Part shown: positions 16,378 through 24,866 of the stretch, piece after piece
How positions within the stretch are numbered: position 1 is the stretch's first letter
Layout of the letters: each line of letters starts with the position of its first letter
Assembly: GCF_001457035.1 (NCBI RefSeq)
Contig: NZ_KQ758617.1
Coordinates: 744,001 to 808,000 of the forward strand
Length of the DNA stretch: 64,000 bases
Source: Fictibacillus enclensis
GTDB taxonomy: Bacteria; Bacillota; Bacilli; Bacillales; Fictibacillaceae
Direction: 5' to 3'
Position numbers and translations under genes: made by a program
The notes under the pieces: generated by a model
What the model was told of the DNA's origin: nothing
Database searches by the model: none
The model's input: the letters and a program-made list of their open reading frames with translations, nothing else

Positions 16378-16784
16378 TTTTTTTCTTTCTCCTCTTCCTT
16401 TTGTTTTAAAACCAGGAACGCTTTTCTGATCACAGGGGGCAGGGGAATGTTTGTCCGGCCCGCATTTTCAATGATGGACAGCAATTCATTGGATAAATAA
16501 AAAAATATCGTGGCATCACGAATGTAATGACCGCCAAAAAGAGTATCGAGTGAGTGGGCAACAGCTACAATGCAAAAAATAGCGATTTTCTTTAAAATTC
16601 CTTTGAATCCGGACGAACTGGAAAGTTTTCCTTCATAGGCAGAAGCAATAATACCTGTCAGATAATCAAGTATAGCTAAAATTACAAGAGCATTGATCAA
16701 TGGCGACATCGGACCAAAAAAATAACCTGCATAAGCGCCTGCCAGTGCAGAGCAGGATTTAAACAGCATTTGAACTCTACTCAT
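16368..16784 (-). CDS. Phage holin family 4 (Cph1/TcdE/BhlA-like) membrane protein
   Basis: 138 aa with about three membrane segments. It carries the family core 'LINALVILAILDYLTGIIASAYEGKLSSSSGFKGILKKI' (residues about 27-66; the D-Y-L-T-G-I motif is diagnostic) and a Lys/Glu-rich C-terminal tail. TTG at 16808 and ATG at 16799 are in frame, but AGGTGG lies 6 nt before the ATG at 16784, fixing the start. Chromosomal copies in Bacillus occur without phage genes; no endolysin or tail genes are adjacent here, so this is not evidence for a prophage. Role may be protein export or sporulation. Confidence 0.8.
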   Translation of the reverse strand: MSRVQMLFKSCSALAGAYAGYFFGPMSPLINALVILAILDYLTGIIASAYEGKLSSSSGFKGILKKIAIFCIVAVAHSLDTLFGGHYIRDATIFFYLSNELLSIIENAGRTNIPLPPVIRKAFLVLKQKEEEKEKKTD

Positions 16785-17052
16785 GTAGATCCACCTCATA
16801 GTTTCCAAAATAAAAATCTAGTATTGACTATTAGAATATGATAGAACGTAATAATTGGTTCCTTTGCTGAAAATTTGTGCCTGATAGTAACTTTTTTGTC
16901 GTTTATGTAACAACATTTGAGGGTAGGTAAAGTTTATTGAAAAGTAAATATAATATTTAAAAAATTTTAAAAAATCAAAGAAAAGACACGCGCATTTCTG
17001 TTACAATGAAGAAAATCTTTAAATGAGAAAATCTTTATAGGAGGTTTTTAAT

Positions 17053-17328
17053 GTGAACAAAATTACCCTTGGTCTTCCTCCACATTGTCACAAAGTTTCT
17101 TTTGACGGAAAGGTTTTTAAAATTAAAGGATTTAACAATGAAAAAATGGTCGTTCCGGTGTCAGGTACGGAAAGTGCAGAAGTGAGACAGGTCAATGAGG
17201 AAACCGGAATGTTAAATATAGTTGGAAAAGACAGGATATTAATTTCGATGGAAATGCCTTTACGCTTTTGCGAAATCGGCAAAGGCTGGCTCCTTGATAA
17301 ATTGCCGAAACGCAAAAAGAAAAAATAG
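17053..17328 (+). CDS. Uncharacterised 91-aa protein
   Basis: No function recognised. GTG start with AGGAGG 8 nt upstream. Beta-rich centre ('KVSFDGKVFKIKGF', 'EKMVVPVSGTESAEVRQV', 'DRILISMEMP') and a poly-basic C-terminus (KLPKRKKKK) that may contact nucleic acid or membrane. Monocistronic with a strong terminator. Confidence 0.65.
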   Translation: MNKITLGLPPHCHKVSFDGKVFKIKGFNNEKMVVPVSGTESAEVRQVNEETGMLNIVGKDRILISMEMPLRFCEIGKGWLLDKLPKRKKKK

Positions 17329-17330
17329 GA

Positions 17331-17379
17331 AAAGGGCACGTGAGTCGTCTCTCAGGCGGCGAATCACGTGTCCTTTTTG
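17331..17379 (+). terminator. Intrinsic terminator
   Basis: AAAGGGCACGTGA (17331-17343) pairs with TCACGTGTCCTTT (17364-17376), followed by TTTT; an inner GC-rich stem extends it. Confidence 0.8.
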
Positions 17380-17481
17380 TTTGGCTTGCTGATCCCCGCT
17401 TTGCTTTGCCCGATGTCCTTCTAAATTCCCGGTACAGGCCATACATATTAACGAAGAGGACGTGCGGAGCTGGAGGAGATT

Positions 17482-18516
17482 ATGCAAAAAAGAAAAAAAC
17501 AGGTTATTCAAATCGGTGCAACCTATATCGGCACTATCGTAGGGGCAGGTTTCGCGACGGGAAGAGAGATTGTTGAATTCTTTACCATACATGGTTCGGC
17601 GGGCTTTGCCGGCATTTTGATCAGCGGTTTTTTATTTATCTTCCTTGGTACAAAAATCATGCTCCTTGCCCGAAAGATCGGAGCGGAAACGTATGAGTCG
17701 TTAAACACGTATCTTTTTGGAGAAAGATTTGCCGCAGGGATTAATTTGCTTATGTTTGTGATGTTGTTTGGTGTAACAGCTGTCATGCTGTCTGGTACTG
17801 GAGCATTATTTACTGAACAGCTTCATTTGCCGTTTCATGCCGGAATACTGCTCACCGTTTTATTATGCTTCATCGTTATGCAACGGGGGATGGAAGGTAT
17901 TTTATGGACTAATTCGGTCATTGTCCCCATTATGATTCTTTTTTCCATTATTATATCGGTGTCCATGCTTTTTTCACCGATTGAGGCACCTCTGATCCGG
18001 ACCGAGGATTTTACCGGGAATTGGAGATGGCTGTTCAGCCCGTTTACTTATGCTGCGTTTAATTTGACTTTGGCACAAGCGGTTCTTGTGCCACTTAGCC
18101 GGGAAGCTGAGGATGAATCAATCATCCGGTGGGGTGGTTTCTTAGGAGGGCTTGGATTGACCTTCATCCTGTTAAACAGCCACTTTGCCCTTTATCTGGT
18201 GCCGCAATCCGTTCAATATGAAATCCCTGTTGCCGAGATTATCAGCCGGCTCGGAATCTTTGTGCATTTGTTGTTTTTGCTCGTCGTATATGGTGAAATC
18301 TTCACTACGCTGATTGGAAACCTGTTCGGGCTTGTCGCTCCTTTGAAAAAATCATTCAAGCTTTCATCCAATTTCATTTTGCTGTTGTTAATGAGTGGGG
18401 GGTACTTAATCAGTTTGTTTGGCTATTCTTCACTTCTTCACTATCTTTATCCGTTGTTTGGATTGGTTGGGCTCGCTTATATGCTGGTGATCACGTTAAA
18501 AAAGGATTTTAAATAA
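17482..18516 (+). CDS. YkvI-family membrane protein (APC-superfamily-like)
   Basis: 344 aa with about ten membrane segments. The N-terminal 'GATYIGTIVGAGFATGREIVEFF' (residues about 12-34) contains the unwound-helix glycine motif of the LeuT/APC fold and marks the YkvI family. The function of the family is unknown; a transporter for a small organic solute is a reasonable guess from fold. GGAGGAG lies just before the ATG. It is followed 106 bp later by an APC amino-acid exchanger with its own promoter. Confidence 0.82.
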   Translation: MQKRKKQVIQIGATYIGTIVGAGFATGREIVEFFTIHGSAGFAGILISGFLFIFLGTKIMLLARKIGAETYESLNTYLFGERFAAGINLLMFVMLFGVTAVMLSGTGALFTEQLHLPFHAGILLTVLLCFIVMQRGMEGILWTNSVIVPIMILFSIIISVSMLFSPIEAPLIRTEDFTGNWRWLFSPFTYAAFNLTLAQAVLVPLSREAEDESIIRWGGFLGGLGLTFILLNSHFALYLVPQSVQYEIPVAEIISRLGIFVHLLFLLVVYGEIFTTLIGNLFGLVAPLKKSFKLSSNFILLLLMSGGYLISLFGYSSLLHYLYPLFGLVGLAYMLVITLKKDFK

Positions 18517-18526
18517 AGAGATTTTT

Positions 18527-18556
18527 TTGAATAGAATTACTATTTTTGGTTATAGT
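18527..18556 (+). promoter_or_regulatory. SigA-type promoter of the APC permease gene
   Basis: TTGAAT (18527-18532) and TATAGT (18551-18556) are separated by 18 bp. Downstream, AGGACTT and AAGTCCT form an inverted repeat with a long loop in the leader, of unknown meaning. Confidence 0.55.
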
Positions 18557-18640
18557 GACAGGACTTAAACGCTGTGATAAAGTTTTAAAAAAGAAAGTCC
18601 TTCTAGAGTAGACAAAAATAGTTTGGGAGTGGACAGCAGC

Positions 18641-19984
18641 GTGAATACAGAAGCAGATCTGAAAAAAGATATCGGCCTTTCCGTAGCGATGTCTATTGTT
18701 ATTGGTACAGTAATCGGTTCCGGGATCTTCATGAAACCGGGAAAAGTCATTGAATATGCAGGAGGATCAAGCATGGCACTCCTGGCCTGGCTGCTCGGTG
18801 GACTTATCACTCTGGCAGGAGGCCTGACCATTGCTGAAGTAGCCACGCAGATTCCAAAGACAGGCGGACTGTATGTTTATTTGGAAGAGGTGTATGGAAA
18901 GATTTGGGGCTATCTGAGCGGCTGGATGCAAACGGTGATTTACGGTCCCGCCATCATAGGAGGTCTCGGTCTATATTTTGGCTCTTTGCTTGCCCACTTG
19001 TTTGGATGGAACGATAAAACAGGACCGTGGATTGGTATTATTACGGTTGTTTTTCTAGCTGTGGTCAACAGCTTTGGCACTAAGTATGGTGGCATTGTAC
19101 AAAACATAGCAACGATCGGAAAATTGCTCCCGATCGTGTTAATCGTTGTGTTTGGCATTTGGAAGGGAAATGAACAGGTTTTGAATGCAGGAAGCGGCTT
19201 TACAGGAGAAATCAGCATGGGAGCGGCCATTCTGGCAACATTGTTTGCTTATGATGGGTGGCTGATGGTCGGGTTTGTGGCTGGGGAAATGAAAAATCCT
19301 GCTAAAATACTACCTAAAGCGATCATTGGCGGGATTCTTTTTGTAACAGTCGCTTATCTGCTGGTAAATGTGGCCATGCTTCATGTACTACCAGCAAGCC
19401 GTATTGTTGAATTGGGAGAGAATTCAGCCGGAACTGCCGCTTCCCTATTGTTCGGTGAGATGGGCGGAAAATTGATTGCTGTGGGTATTGCTGTTTCCAT
19501 TTTCGGTTGTTTGAACGGAAAGATCTTAACGTTTCCGCGTGTAACCTACGCAATGGCACTTCGCAAGCAGCTGCCGGCATCCCGCCTCTTTGCTTCTGTT
19601 TCTGAAAAATTTGGAACACCGATTCCGGCTACCGGGCTGCAGGTGGTTTTAGCTGTTGGCCTCATGCTGGTATCGAATCCGGATTACCTGTCCGCCATGG
19701 CGATATTTGCCATTTATATTTTTTATATATTTGCGTTTTATGCTTTGTTTGTTTTGAGAAAACGAAACAAAGGGAAGAAAAGGTCATACAGTGTACCTCT
19801 GTTTCCAATCGTTCCGGCGTTTGCCATCATCGGCGCCAGTTATATTGTGATAGCTACGATAATTGATAATCCTGCTGACAGCCTAACGGCAATTGCTGTC
19901 ACACTGGCAGGATTGCCCTTGTACTGGTACCTTAACAAAAGAAACCAGACGGAACACGAACCGCAACTGCAAAAGAAAGCGTAA
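18641..19984 (+). CDS. APC-family amino-acid permease/exchanger (SteT-like)
   Basis: 447 aa, twelve membrane segments. N-terminal 'LSVAMSIVIGTVIGSGIFMKPG' is the APC consensus helix 1 with the GSGIF motif; 'IAEVATQIPKTGGLYVYLEEVYG' and 'FAYDGWLMVGFVAGEMKNP' follow in the order of L-amino-acid transporters such as the serine/threonine exchanger SteT. TTG 18623 and GTG 18629 are in frame, but GGGAGTGG lies 8 nt before the GTG at 18641. Substrate not determinable from sequence alone. Confidence 0.88.
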   Translation: MNTEADLKKDIGLSVAMSIVIGTVIGSGIFMKPGKVIEYAGGSSMALLAWLLGGLITLAGGLTIAEVATQIPKTGGLYVYLEEVYGKIWGYLSGWMQTVIYGPAIIGGLGLYFGSLLAHLFGWNDKTGPWIGIITVVFLAVVNSFGTKYGGIVQNIATIGKLLPIVLIVVFGIWKGNEQVLNAGSGFTGEISMGAAILATLFAYDGWLMVGFVAGEMKNPAKILPKAIIGGILFVTVAYLLVNVAMLHVLPASRIVELGENSAGTAASLLFGEMGGKLIAVGIAVSIFGCLNGKILTFPRVTYAMALRKQLPASRLFASVSEKFGTPIPATGLQVVLAVGLMLVSNPDYLSAMAIFAIYIFYIFAFYALFVLRKRNKGKKRSYSVPLFPIVPAFAIIGASYIVIATIIDNPADSLTAIAVTLAGLPLYWYLNKRNQTEHEPQLQKKA

Positions 19985-19997
19985 TATATTCCCGTAA

Positions 19998-20028
19998 AAA
20001 GCTCTGCTGATTTTCAGCAGAGCTTTTT
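19998..20028 (+). terminator. Intrinsic terminator of the APC permease gene
   Basis: AAAGCTCTGCTG (19998-20009) pairs with CAGCAGAGCTTT (20015-20026), followed by TTC. Confidence 0.85.
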
Positions 20029-20159
20029 CATTAGGTGCAAAAATTGAAACAGTCAACCAGCAAAAAAACCGAAAATATTAAGACCCTTTTTTGGCTAATC
20101 TCTCTGTAATATACGTTCAACGACTTGCGAAAGAAAAACAAACCAGCAGAAAGTTAAAA

Positions 20160-20180
20160 GAACCTGCCATTGGCAGGTTC
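20160..20180 (-). terminator. Terminator of the SEC-C gene
   Basis: GAACCTGCC (20160-20168) pairs with GGCAGGTTC (20172-20180); on the minus strand TTTT follows. Confidence 0.75.
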
Positions 20181-20182
20181 TC

Positions 20183-21124
20183 TTATTGAATGATATTTTT
20201 CAGCTGCCGATATTTGGCGGATAGACTGGAGGCTGAAATATCATAATAGGCAGCTGTTTCAGCCTGTGATGTGCCTTCTTCCAAAAGATGCTTGCTGACA
20301 AAATAATGCAGTGCTGCAGCGAAAAGCTGTTCTTTTCGAACGGTCAGCTTTTGGCTGTTGTTCCATTGATCCCAAAGGGGAATGGCCTTTTCATAAATTT
20401 CGGAAGAAGCTGTGTTTTTCAGTATAGCTAAAACCGAATCATTGACCGGAACAGCAGACTTTTTGGACAAAAGAATGTGAAGAACATTTGGAAAATCGTC
20501 CTTCATTGTTAATTGTTCAGACTGAATGGTTTGCAGTTTCTTTGATAGATCCGAAGCGGAAACCGGAATTTTTGCATAATCAATGTAAAATTCTTGATGT
20601 TCCCCTGTAGCGATCAGCGAACCTGCAACAAGTAATTCCACTTCAGGAAGGGATTCTGAATGGATTTCAACCGTATGTTCCTGATGAGTGAAATAATCTC
20701 TCAGCTTATAAACGTTCCGGGTTAGCTGTTCCTGAACGGTATACAGTGAAGGGGTGGTGTTCTTCCATTCTTTCACTACTTCGTAGACCTGACGCTCTTC
20801 TTTTTCTTTTTGTTCCATAAGGTACAGTTCTACGGGTGTTTTACCGTCCTGAACCGCTGAATGAAAAATGAGCCAGCATACCATCAAGTTTGCGTATGTT
20901 TCCACCTGCTCATTATCAACATTAAATTGTTGGATAAAATTCCGTGTTTTTTTTCCCATGTCTTCATGAAAGTTGTCAAAAGCAAACTTTGCCAGCCCTT
21001 CCAGGTGACGGCTGATTTCAACCATTTGTTTCATCTTTGTTGTTGTCAGCGACCGTTGACAGCAATGTTTATATTTTTTCCCGCTTCCGCAAGGACAAGG
21101 ATCGTTTCGTCTTACTTTACTCAT
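20183..21124 (-). CDS. SEC-C zinc-motif protein with C-terminal HTH-like segment
   Basis: 313 aa. Residues 5-23 are a SEC-C metal-binding motif, N-D-P-C-P-C-G-S-G-K-K-Y-K-H-C-C, normally found at the C-terminus of SecA but here at the N-terminus. The middle (about 30-280) is helical and of unknown type. The C-terminal 'SQAETAAYYDISASSLSAKYRQL' reads like a helix-turn-helix. GGAGGG lies 4 nt before the ATG. A combined zinc-binding and DNA-binding or protein-recruiting function is possible but unproven. Monocistronic. Confidence 0.75.
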   Translation of the reverse strand: MSKVRRNDPCPCGSGKKYKHCCQRSLTTTKMKQMVEISRHLEGLAKFAFDNFHEDMGKKTRNFIQQFNVDNEQVETYANLMVCWLIFHSAVQDGKTPVELYLMEQKEKEERQVYEVVKEWKNTTPSLYTVQEQLTRNVYKLRDYFTHQEHTVEIHSESLPEVELLVAGSLIATGEHQEFYIDYAKIPVSASDLSKKLQTIQSEQLTMKDDFPNVLHILLSKKSAVPVNDSVLAILKNTASSEIYEKAIPLWDQWNNSQKLTVRKEQLFAAALHYFVSKHLLEEGTSQAETAAYYDISASSLSAKYRQLKNIIQ

Positions 21125-21238
21125 GTTACCCTCCGTACATACTGCTCATGTTGTAAATAATCACCTTGTAAATACTAGCATAAACGCATGATAATGCAAC
21201 TTTTTGCACTGCCGCACAACTGGGTGAGGGCAAAAAAA

Positions 21239-21267
21239 AGAAATCAAACCAAAAAGGTTTGATTTCT
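21239..21267 (-). terminator. Terminator of the IDEAL-domain gene
   Basis: AGAAATCAAACC (21239-21250) and GGTTTGATTTCT (21256-21267) form a 12-bp perfect stem with loop AAAAA; on the minus strand it ends in a run of T residues. Confidence 0.9.
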
Positions 21268-21497
21268 TACCCCAGGAAGCGAAGGTATTCATCAGTCAAT
21301 TTCATGAAACTTGCTTCATCTCGTTTCTCAAGGGCTTCATCTATTTTTTCTTTATAACGTTTAATTTGATGGGCGTGCAAGGACTCATCAAGGATCATCT
21401 GAGCAACCATATTAAAAGCGAACGGTTCATTTTTCTTCTGAAGTTTGTATTTCACAAGATCGTTCATATCTTTATTATACGACGTATTATCTTTCAT
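21267..21497 (-). CDS. IDEAL-domain small protein
   Basis: 76 aa. The C-terminal half contains the IDEAL domain: 'ESLHAHQIKRYKEKIDEALEKRDEASFMKLTDEYLRFLG', with the name-giving I-D-E-A-L followed by x-x-R-D. This short helical domain occurs in many Bacillales proteins (for example YpiB); its biochemical role is not established. GGAGGAAT precedes the ATG. Confidence 0.85.
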   Translation of the reverse strand: MKDNTSYNKDMNDLVKYKLQKKNEPFAFNMVAQMILDESLHAHQIKRYKEKIDEALEKRDEASFMKLTDEYLRFLG

Positions 21498-21627
21498 GCT
21501 CTATTCCTCCTTGAATATTTTTGCAAAAGCTTGGGTGATTAAAGCTAATGCTTTTAGTGGGTTTTTACTAGTATACTTATCCTATGAAATAATAGCAACT
21601 ATTTAATTCTGAAAATTTAGATTTATT

Positions 21628-21867
21628 TTATTCATTTTCCAGATTTAAATCAGCCAGCACCTCGTCAACAGAGTGGAAAGTTTTACTTTCCAGCTGCTCA
21701 CCGCCTTCCATGTCAAAAACTCGCAATTCATAAACTTCTTCTGTAGGGTTATATTTGACTTCGACTGGATTGGTGTAATTTCTTGAGAAGGTTTCTTCTG
21801 ACTGAGCGTGACTATAAACATCTTCTGGGTTGTTTTTTAAATTTTGCAGTTTCTCTCTTATATTCAT
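21628..21867 (-). CDS. Uncharacterised 79-aa acidic protein, family A copy 2
   Basis: No function recognised. Same length and layout as the protein at 14883-15122: N-terminal helix 'IREKLQNLKNNPEDVYSHA', then strands 'PVEVKYNPTEEVYELRVFDMEG' and 'SKTFHSVDEVLADL'. Very acidic, soluble, no signal peptide. GGAGGG lies 9 nt before the ATG. It is directly upstream of and divergent from the thiamine operon leader, but no functional link is implied. Confidence 0.7.
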   Translation of the reverse strand: MNIREKLQNLKNNPEDVYSHAQSEETFSRNYTNPVEVKYNPTEEVYELRVFDMEGGEQLESKTFHSVDEVLADLNLENE

Positions 21868-21975
21868 AATTTCTCTCCCTCCAGAGTTTCTATCGGGTGT
21901 TGTATAAAATATGCCCGTAACTCGCTCTTTTTAAACGCTGTTAACTAACTTTTCGACATATTTCATATTTCCAAT

Positions 21976-22004
21976 TTGACGCTTTTAAATTTGTCCGATA
22001 CGAT
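21976..22004 (+). promoter_or_regulatory. Promoter of the thiD-thiM-thiE operon
   Basis: TTGACG (21976-21981), 17-bp spacer, TACGAT (21999-22004). It fires into the TPP riboswitch about 30 bp downstream. Confidence 0.65.
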
Positions 22005-22032
22005 AGAGGGTAAATAATATTTATAGTACTAA

Positions 22033-22118
22033 CCACTAGGGGAGCTTATGGAAGCTGAGAAAAGAGTGAACTTTGACCCTTTGAACCTGATACGGATCAT
22101 ACCGTCGTAGGGAAGTGG
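22033..22118 (+). ncRNA. TPP riboswitch (THI element)
   Basis: The conserved blocks appear in order: AGGGGAGC (P1/P2), GCTGAGA (J2/3), ACCCTTTGAACCTGAT (P4/J), GGATCATACC and CGTAGGGAAGTGG closing P1. This aptamer binds thiamin pyrophosphate. The region downstream supplies a classical transcriptional switch: GGCTTAAAC (22117-22125) can pair with GTTTAAGCC (22148-22156) as antiterminator, in conflict with both P1 and the terminator. Confidence 0.96.
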
Positions 22119-22147
22119 CTTAAACCGACGACCAGCTGAATGATGAT

Positions 22148-22183
22148 GTTTAAGCCGCCTTCTTTTTGAGGGCGGCTTTTTAT
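22148..22183 (+). terminator. TPP-riboswitch-controlled terminator
   Basis: AAGCCGCCTTC (22152-22162) pairs with GAGGGCGGCTT (22168-22178), then TTTTTAT. Its 5' arm overlaps the antiterminator arm GTTTAAGCC, so TPP binding should favour termination and shut off the thi genes. Confidence 0.92.
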
Positions 22184-22212
22184 ATGAAGTAAAGAAAAAA
22201 GGAGTTTTTCTA

Positions 22213-23019
22213 ATGTCCAATACACCAAAAGCATTAACGATAGCAGGATCGGATTCTGGGGGAGGAGCAGGTATACAGGCCGACTTGAAAACTTTTCAAG
22301 AATTAGGCGCATATGGCATGTCAGTTATTACCGCTGTCACCGCACAAAATACCAAGGGTGTCCAAAATATCCATGCTATACCGGTTGAAATGGTGGTAGA
22401 CCAACTGAAAAGTATTGCAGACGACCTCAGGCCAGAAGCGCTGAAGACAGGCATGCTTTTCAGTGCCGAAATTATTGAGGCGGTATCCTCACTTATTCAG
22501 GAATATAAATGGGCCAACGTGGTAGTTGATCCGGTGATGATCGCGAAGGGAGGGGCAGAACTGCTTAAGAAGGATGCAATTGAAGCTCTAAAGAAACACC
22601 TTCTTCCCCTCGCAGATATACTGACTCCAAACATTCCAGAAGCCGAGCAACTGACCGGAAGAAAGATTGAGGACAAACAGGGCAGAGAAGACGCAGCCAA
22701 GTTTCTGCATGGTTTGGGAGCAAAGCAAATCGTCATCAAGGGCGGTCACCTTCCCTATGAAAATGAACCAGTGGATCTGTATTATGATGGGGAACAATTG
22801 ATTGAATTTGAAGGGAAACGCATTGAAACATCACAAACCCATGGAACAGGCTGTACATTTGCTGCTGCAATAACAGCCGAACTGGCTGTTGGAAAATCTC
22901 CGATTGAAGCCGTTGAAACCGCCAAAGCCTTTATACAGGAAGCCATCAGCGTACCCCTTCATCTGGGAAGCGGCCATGGACCGACCAACCACTGGGCCTA
23001 CAGGAGGAAATACCAATGA
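22213..23019 (+). CDS. thiD: Hydroxymethylpyrimidine / phosphomethylpyrimidine kinase
   Basis: 268 aa ribokinase-fold enzyme. 'TIAGSDSGGGAGIQADLKTF' at the N-terminus is the HMP-binding region; 'VVDPVMIAKGG', 'LTPNIPEAEQLTG' and the anion-hole 'THGTGCTFAAAI' (with the catalytic Cys region) follow. It phosphorylates HMP twice for thiamine synthesis. AAAGGAG lies before the ATG. First gene behind the TPP riboswitch; overlaps thiM by ATGA. Confidence 0.95.
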   Translation: MSNTPKALTIAGSDSGGGAGIQADLKTFQELGAYGMSVITAVTAQNTKGVQNIHAIPVEMVVDQLKSIADDLRPEALKTGMLFSAEIIEAVSSLIQEYKWANVVVDPVMIAKGGAELLKKDAIEALKKHLLPLADILTPNIPEAEQLTGRKIEDKQGREDAAKFLHGLGAKQIVIKGGHLPYENEPVDLYYDGEQLIEFEGKRIETSQTHGTGCTFAAAITAELAVGKSPIEAVETAKAFIQEAISVPLHLGSGHGPTNHWAYRRKYQ

Positions 23020-23846
23020 CAAAATTACCAAATCTTTTAAAAGATATTCGCTTGAAAAAACCGCTGATTCATCATATGACCAATCAAGTAACAATGAATT
23101 TCCTGGCTAATGGAATTCTCGCTGCAGGAGGAAGCCCAATGATGGCCCACCATTATGAAGAAGCTGAAGAAGCTGTAATGGCTGCCGATGCTCTTATATT
23201 GAATATCGGAACGGTTGAGCCGGATTTGGTGAAAGGGATGATCCTAGCCGGGAAAAAAGCCAAATCCAGTGAAATTCCGGTTGTACTTGATCCGGTCGGT
23301 GCGGGATTATCATCGTTAAGAAAAACGGCTGTTTCAGAAATTATTGATGAAGTCTCTCCAAATGTGATCTGCGGCAATGCGGCAGAGATCGCCTTTTTAA
23401 GTGGAGAACAATGGAGTGGAAAAGGCGTAGACGGGAGCCTGGCAGAGGACAGTTCGGAACTGGCCCGCTTTGCGGCCAATCAGTTGAATTGCTTGGTCTC
23501 CATTACAGGCAAAGAGGATATCTTGAGTGATGGGACAGAAACCATGGTAATAAGAGGAGGGCATGAGATGCTTTCCTATGTGACGGGGACGGGCTGCCTC
23601 TCCACCTCTTTGATAGGGTTGTTTCTAGCCAAATCGGTAACGACTGATTTGACTTCATTCGAACGGATGGCCGGAGCGCTTACTTACCTGGGTCTTTGTG
23701 CTGAACGTGCGGTTTCCGCTGCGCGCGGGCCTGGGAGTTTTCAAACGGCTTTTTTGGATGAGCTATATCTATTAAGTGCTGAAGAACTTGACGAGACAGG
23801 AAGATGGGAAACGGTTCACGGAGGGAAGAGCAATGAACAAAGCTGA
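23016..23846 (+). CDS. thiM: Hydroxyethylthiazole kinase
   Basis: 276 aa. Family motifs 'HHMTNQVTMNFLANGILAAGGSPMM' (thiazole site), 'VVLDPVGAGLSSLR' and 'VTGTGCLSTSLI'. It phosphorylates the salvaged thiazole alcohol. ATGA overlap with thiD suggests coupled translation. Confidence 0.95.
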   Translation: MTKLPNLLKDIRLKKPLIHHMTNQVTMNFLANGILAAGGSPMMAHHYEEAEEAVMAADALILNIGTVEPDLVKGMILAGKKAKSSEIPVVLDPVGAGLSSLRKTAVSEIIDEVSPNVICGNAAEIAFLSGEQWSGKGVDGSLAEDSSELARFAANQLNCLVSITGKEDILSDGTETMVIRGGHEMLSYVTGTGCLSTSLIGLFLAKSVTTDLTSFERMAGALTYLGLCAERAVSAARGPGSFQTAFLDELYLLSAEELDETGRWETVHGGKSNEQS

Positions 23847-24513
23847 GCTTCAAGATCGTATGAAGGTATATTTTATTATGGGAAGCACTAATTGTTCAGC
23901 AGATGCCGAAGAAGTTCTGGAGAAGGCGCTCATTGGTGGAGCAACAATTTTCCAATTCCGTGAAAAAGGGGAGGGTTGTCTGGAAGGAAACGACCGGATA
24001 GAACTTGCCATGGCCCTTCAACAAATATGCGGCCGATTTAACGTTCCATTTATCATTAACGATGATATTCATTTAATGAAGAAGTTGAATGCAGACGGAC
24101 TGCATGTCGGACAGGAAGACGGAGATCTCAAGGAAATCCGTAACGCCGTTCCGGGAAAACTATTGGGTGTTTCGGTCCACAATCTGAATGAAGCGTGGCT
24201 TGCGCTTGAAATTGGTGCCGATTACCTCGGAGTCGGTCCGGTTTATCCGACCGGAACAAAAACGGATACAAGGCCGGTGATGGGGTATTCGGTGATTCGT
24301 GAGCTTCGGGACAATGGAATAGATGCCCCTATCGTCGGAATTGGCGGTATCAATAAGGACAACGCATCAGGAGTCGTTCAGGCAGGCGCAGATGGGGTAG
24401 CTGTAATAACGGCCATCAGTAACCATCTAAAACCTGCGGAAGCTGCTGGGGAACTTCTAAAAGCGGTAGAGAATGCCAAACAGAATAACTCTTTAAACAA
24501 AATTATCAAATAG
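23833..24513 (+). CDS. thiE: Thiamine-phosphate synthase
   Basis: 226 aa TIM-barrel enzyme joining HMP-PP and thiazole phosphate. 'IFQFREKGEG' (pyrophosphate region), 'PFIINDDIHLMKKLNADGLHVGQEDG', 'YLGVGPVYPTGTKTDT' and 'PIVGIGGI' are the canonical blocks. In-frame codons upstream to 23776 are inside thiM; GGAGGG lies 7 nt before the ATG at 23833, so that start is used and gives a 14-bp overlap with thiM. With thiD and thiM it makes a salvage operon lacking de novo thiC/thiG. Confidence 0.95.
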   Translation: MNKAELQDRMKVYFIMGSTNCSADAEEVLEKALIGGATIFQFREKGEGCLEGNDRIELAMALQQICGRFNVPFIINDDIHLMKKLNADGLHVGQEDGDLKEIRNAVPGKLLGVSVHNLNEAWLALEIGADYLGVGPVYPTGTKTDTRPVMGYSVIRELRDNGIDAPIVGIGGINKDNASGVVQAGADGVAVITAISNHLKPAEAAGELLKAVENAKQNNSLNKIIK

Positions 24514-24577
24514 GAAGGGCACTGTTTTCACGCGTGTTCCGTACAATAAATGGACGATGCATGAAAGAGGTGTCTCT

Positions 24578-24820
24578 ATGAAAAAACGGAGCAAAGCCTG
24601 GTCATATGCGGAGATGGTGCTTTTACTGTTGAGCTTTTTAAGTGCACTCTGGAATGGCATTTATGTAAACAGCCCTTCCGTCCTTTTTGCCATCCTCGCT
24701 GTTGTTTTTTTGTTCAGGGCAGTGGAACGTTATTATTTTAAACTGAAAATAGAATTCTATTTTAATTCAGGCATGGTGCTGGTTTTTATTATTCTGGCGG
24801 CTCTGCCGTTCATCAATTGA
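24578..24820 (+). CDS. Small two- to three-helix membrane protein
   Basis: 80 aa. Basic N-terminus (MKKRSKAW), then hydrophobic segments around residues 8-24, 28-47 and 58-78. No family recognised. GAGGTG lies 5 nt before the ATG at 24578; an in-frame ATG at 24557 lacks a ribosome site. Separate from the thi operon in function as far as can be seen, though no terminator is evident after thiE. Confidence 0.65.
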   Translation: MKKRSKAWSYAEMVLLLLSFLSALWNGIYVNSPSVLFAILAVVFLFRAVERYYFKLKIEFYFNSGMVLVFIILAALPFIN

Positions 24821-24850
24821 CAGAAGCCTTTCGCTTCTGTTTTTTTTTGT
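24820..24850 (+). terminator. Intrinsic terminator
   Basis: ACAGAAGC (24820-24827) pairs with GCTTCTGT (24833-24840), followed by a run of nine T residues. Confidence 0.88.
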
Positions 24851-24866
24851 TTAAAACTTGAAAGGT

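Noticed and set aside
16368-16784. Prophage remnant suggested by the holin-like gene
   Set aside because: No endolysin, tail, integrase or terminase genes nearby; holin-family proteins of this type occur as single chromosomal genes in Bacillus.
18557-18640. T-box or SAM-type leader before the APC permease
   Set aside because: Only a weak long-loop inverted repeat was seen; no T-box sequence or other riboswitch core.
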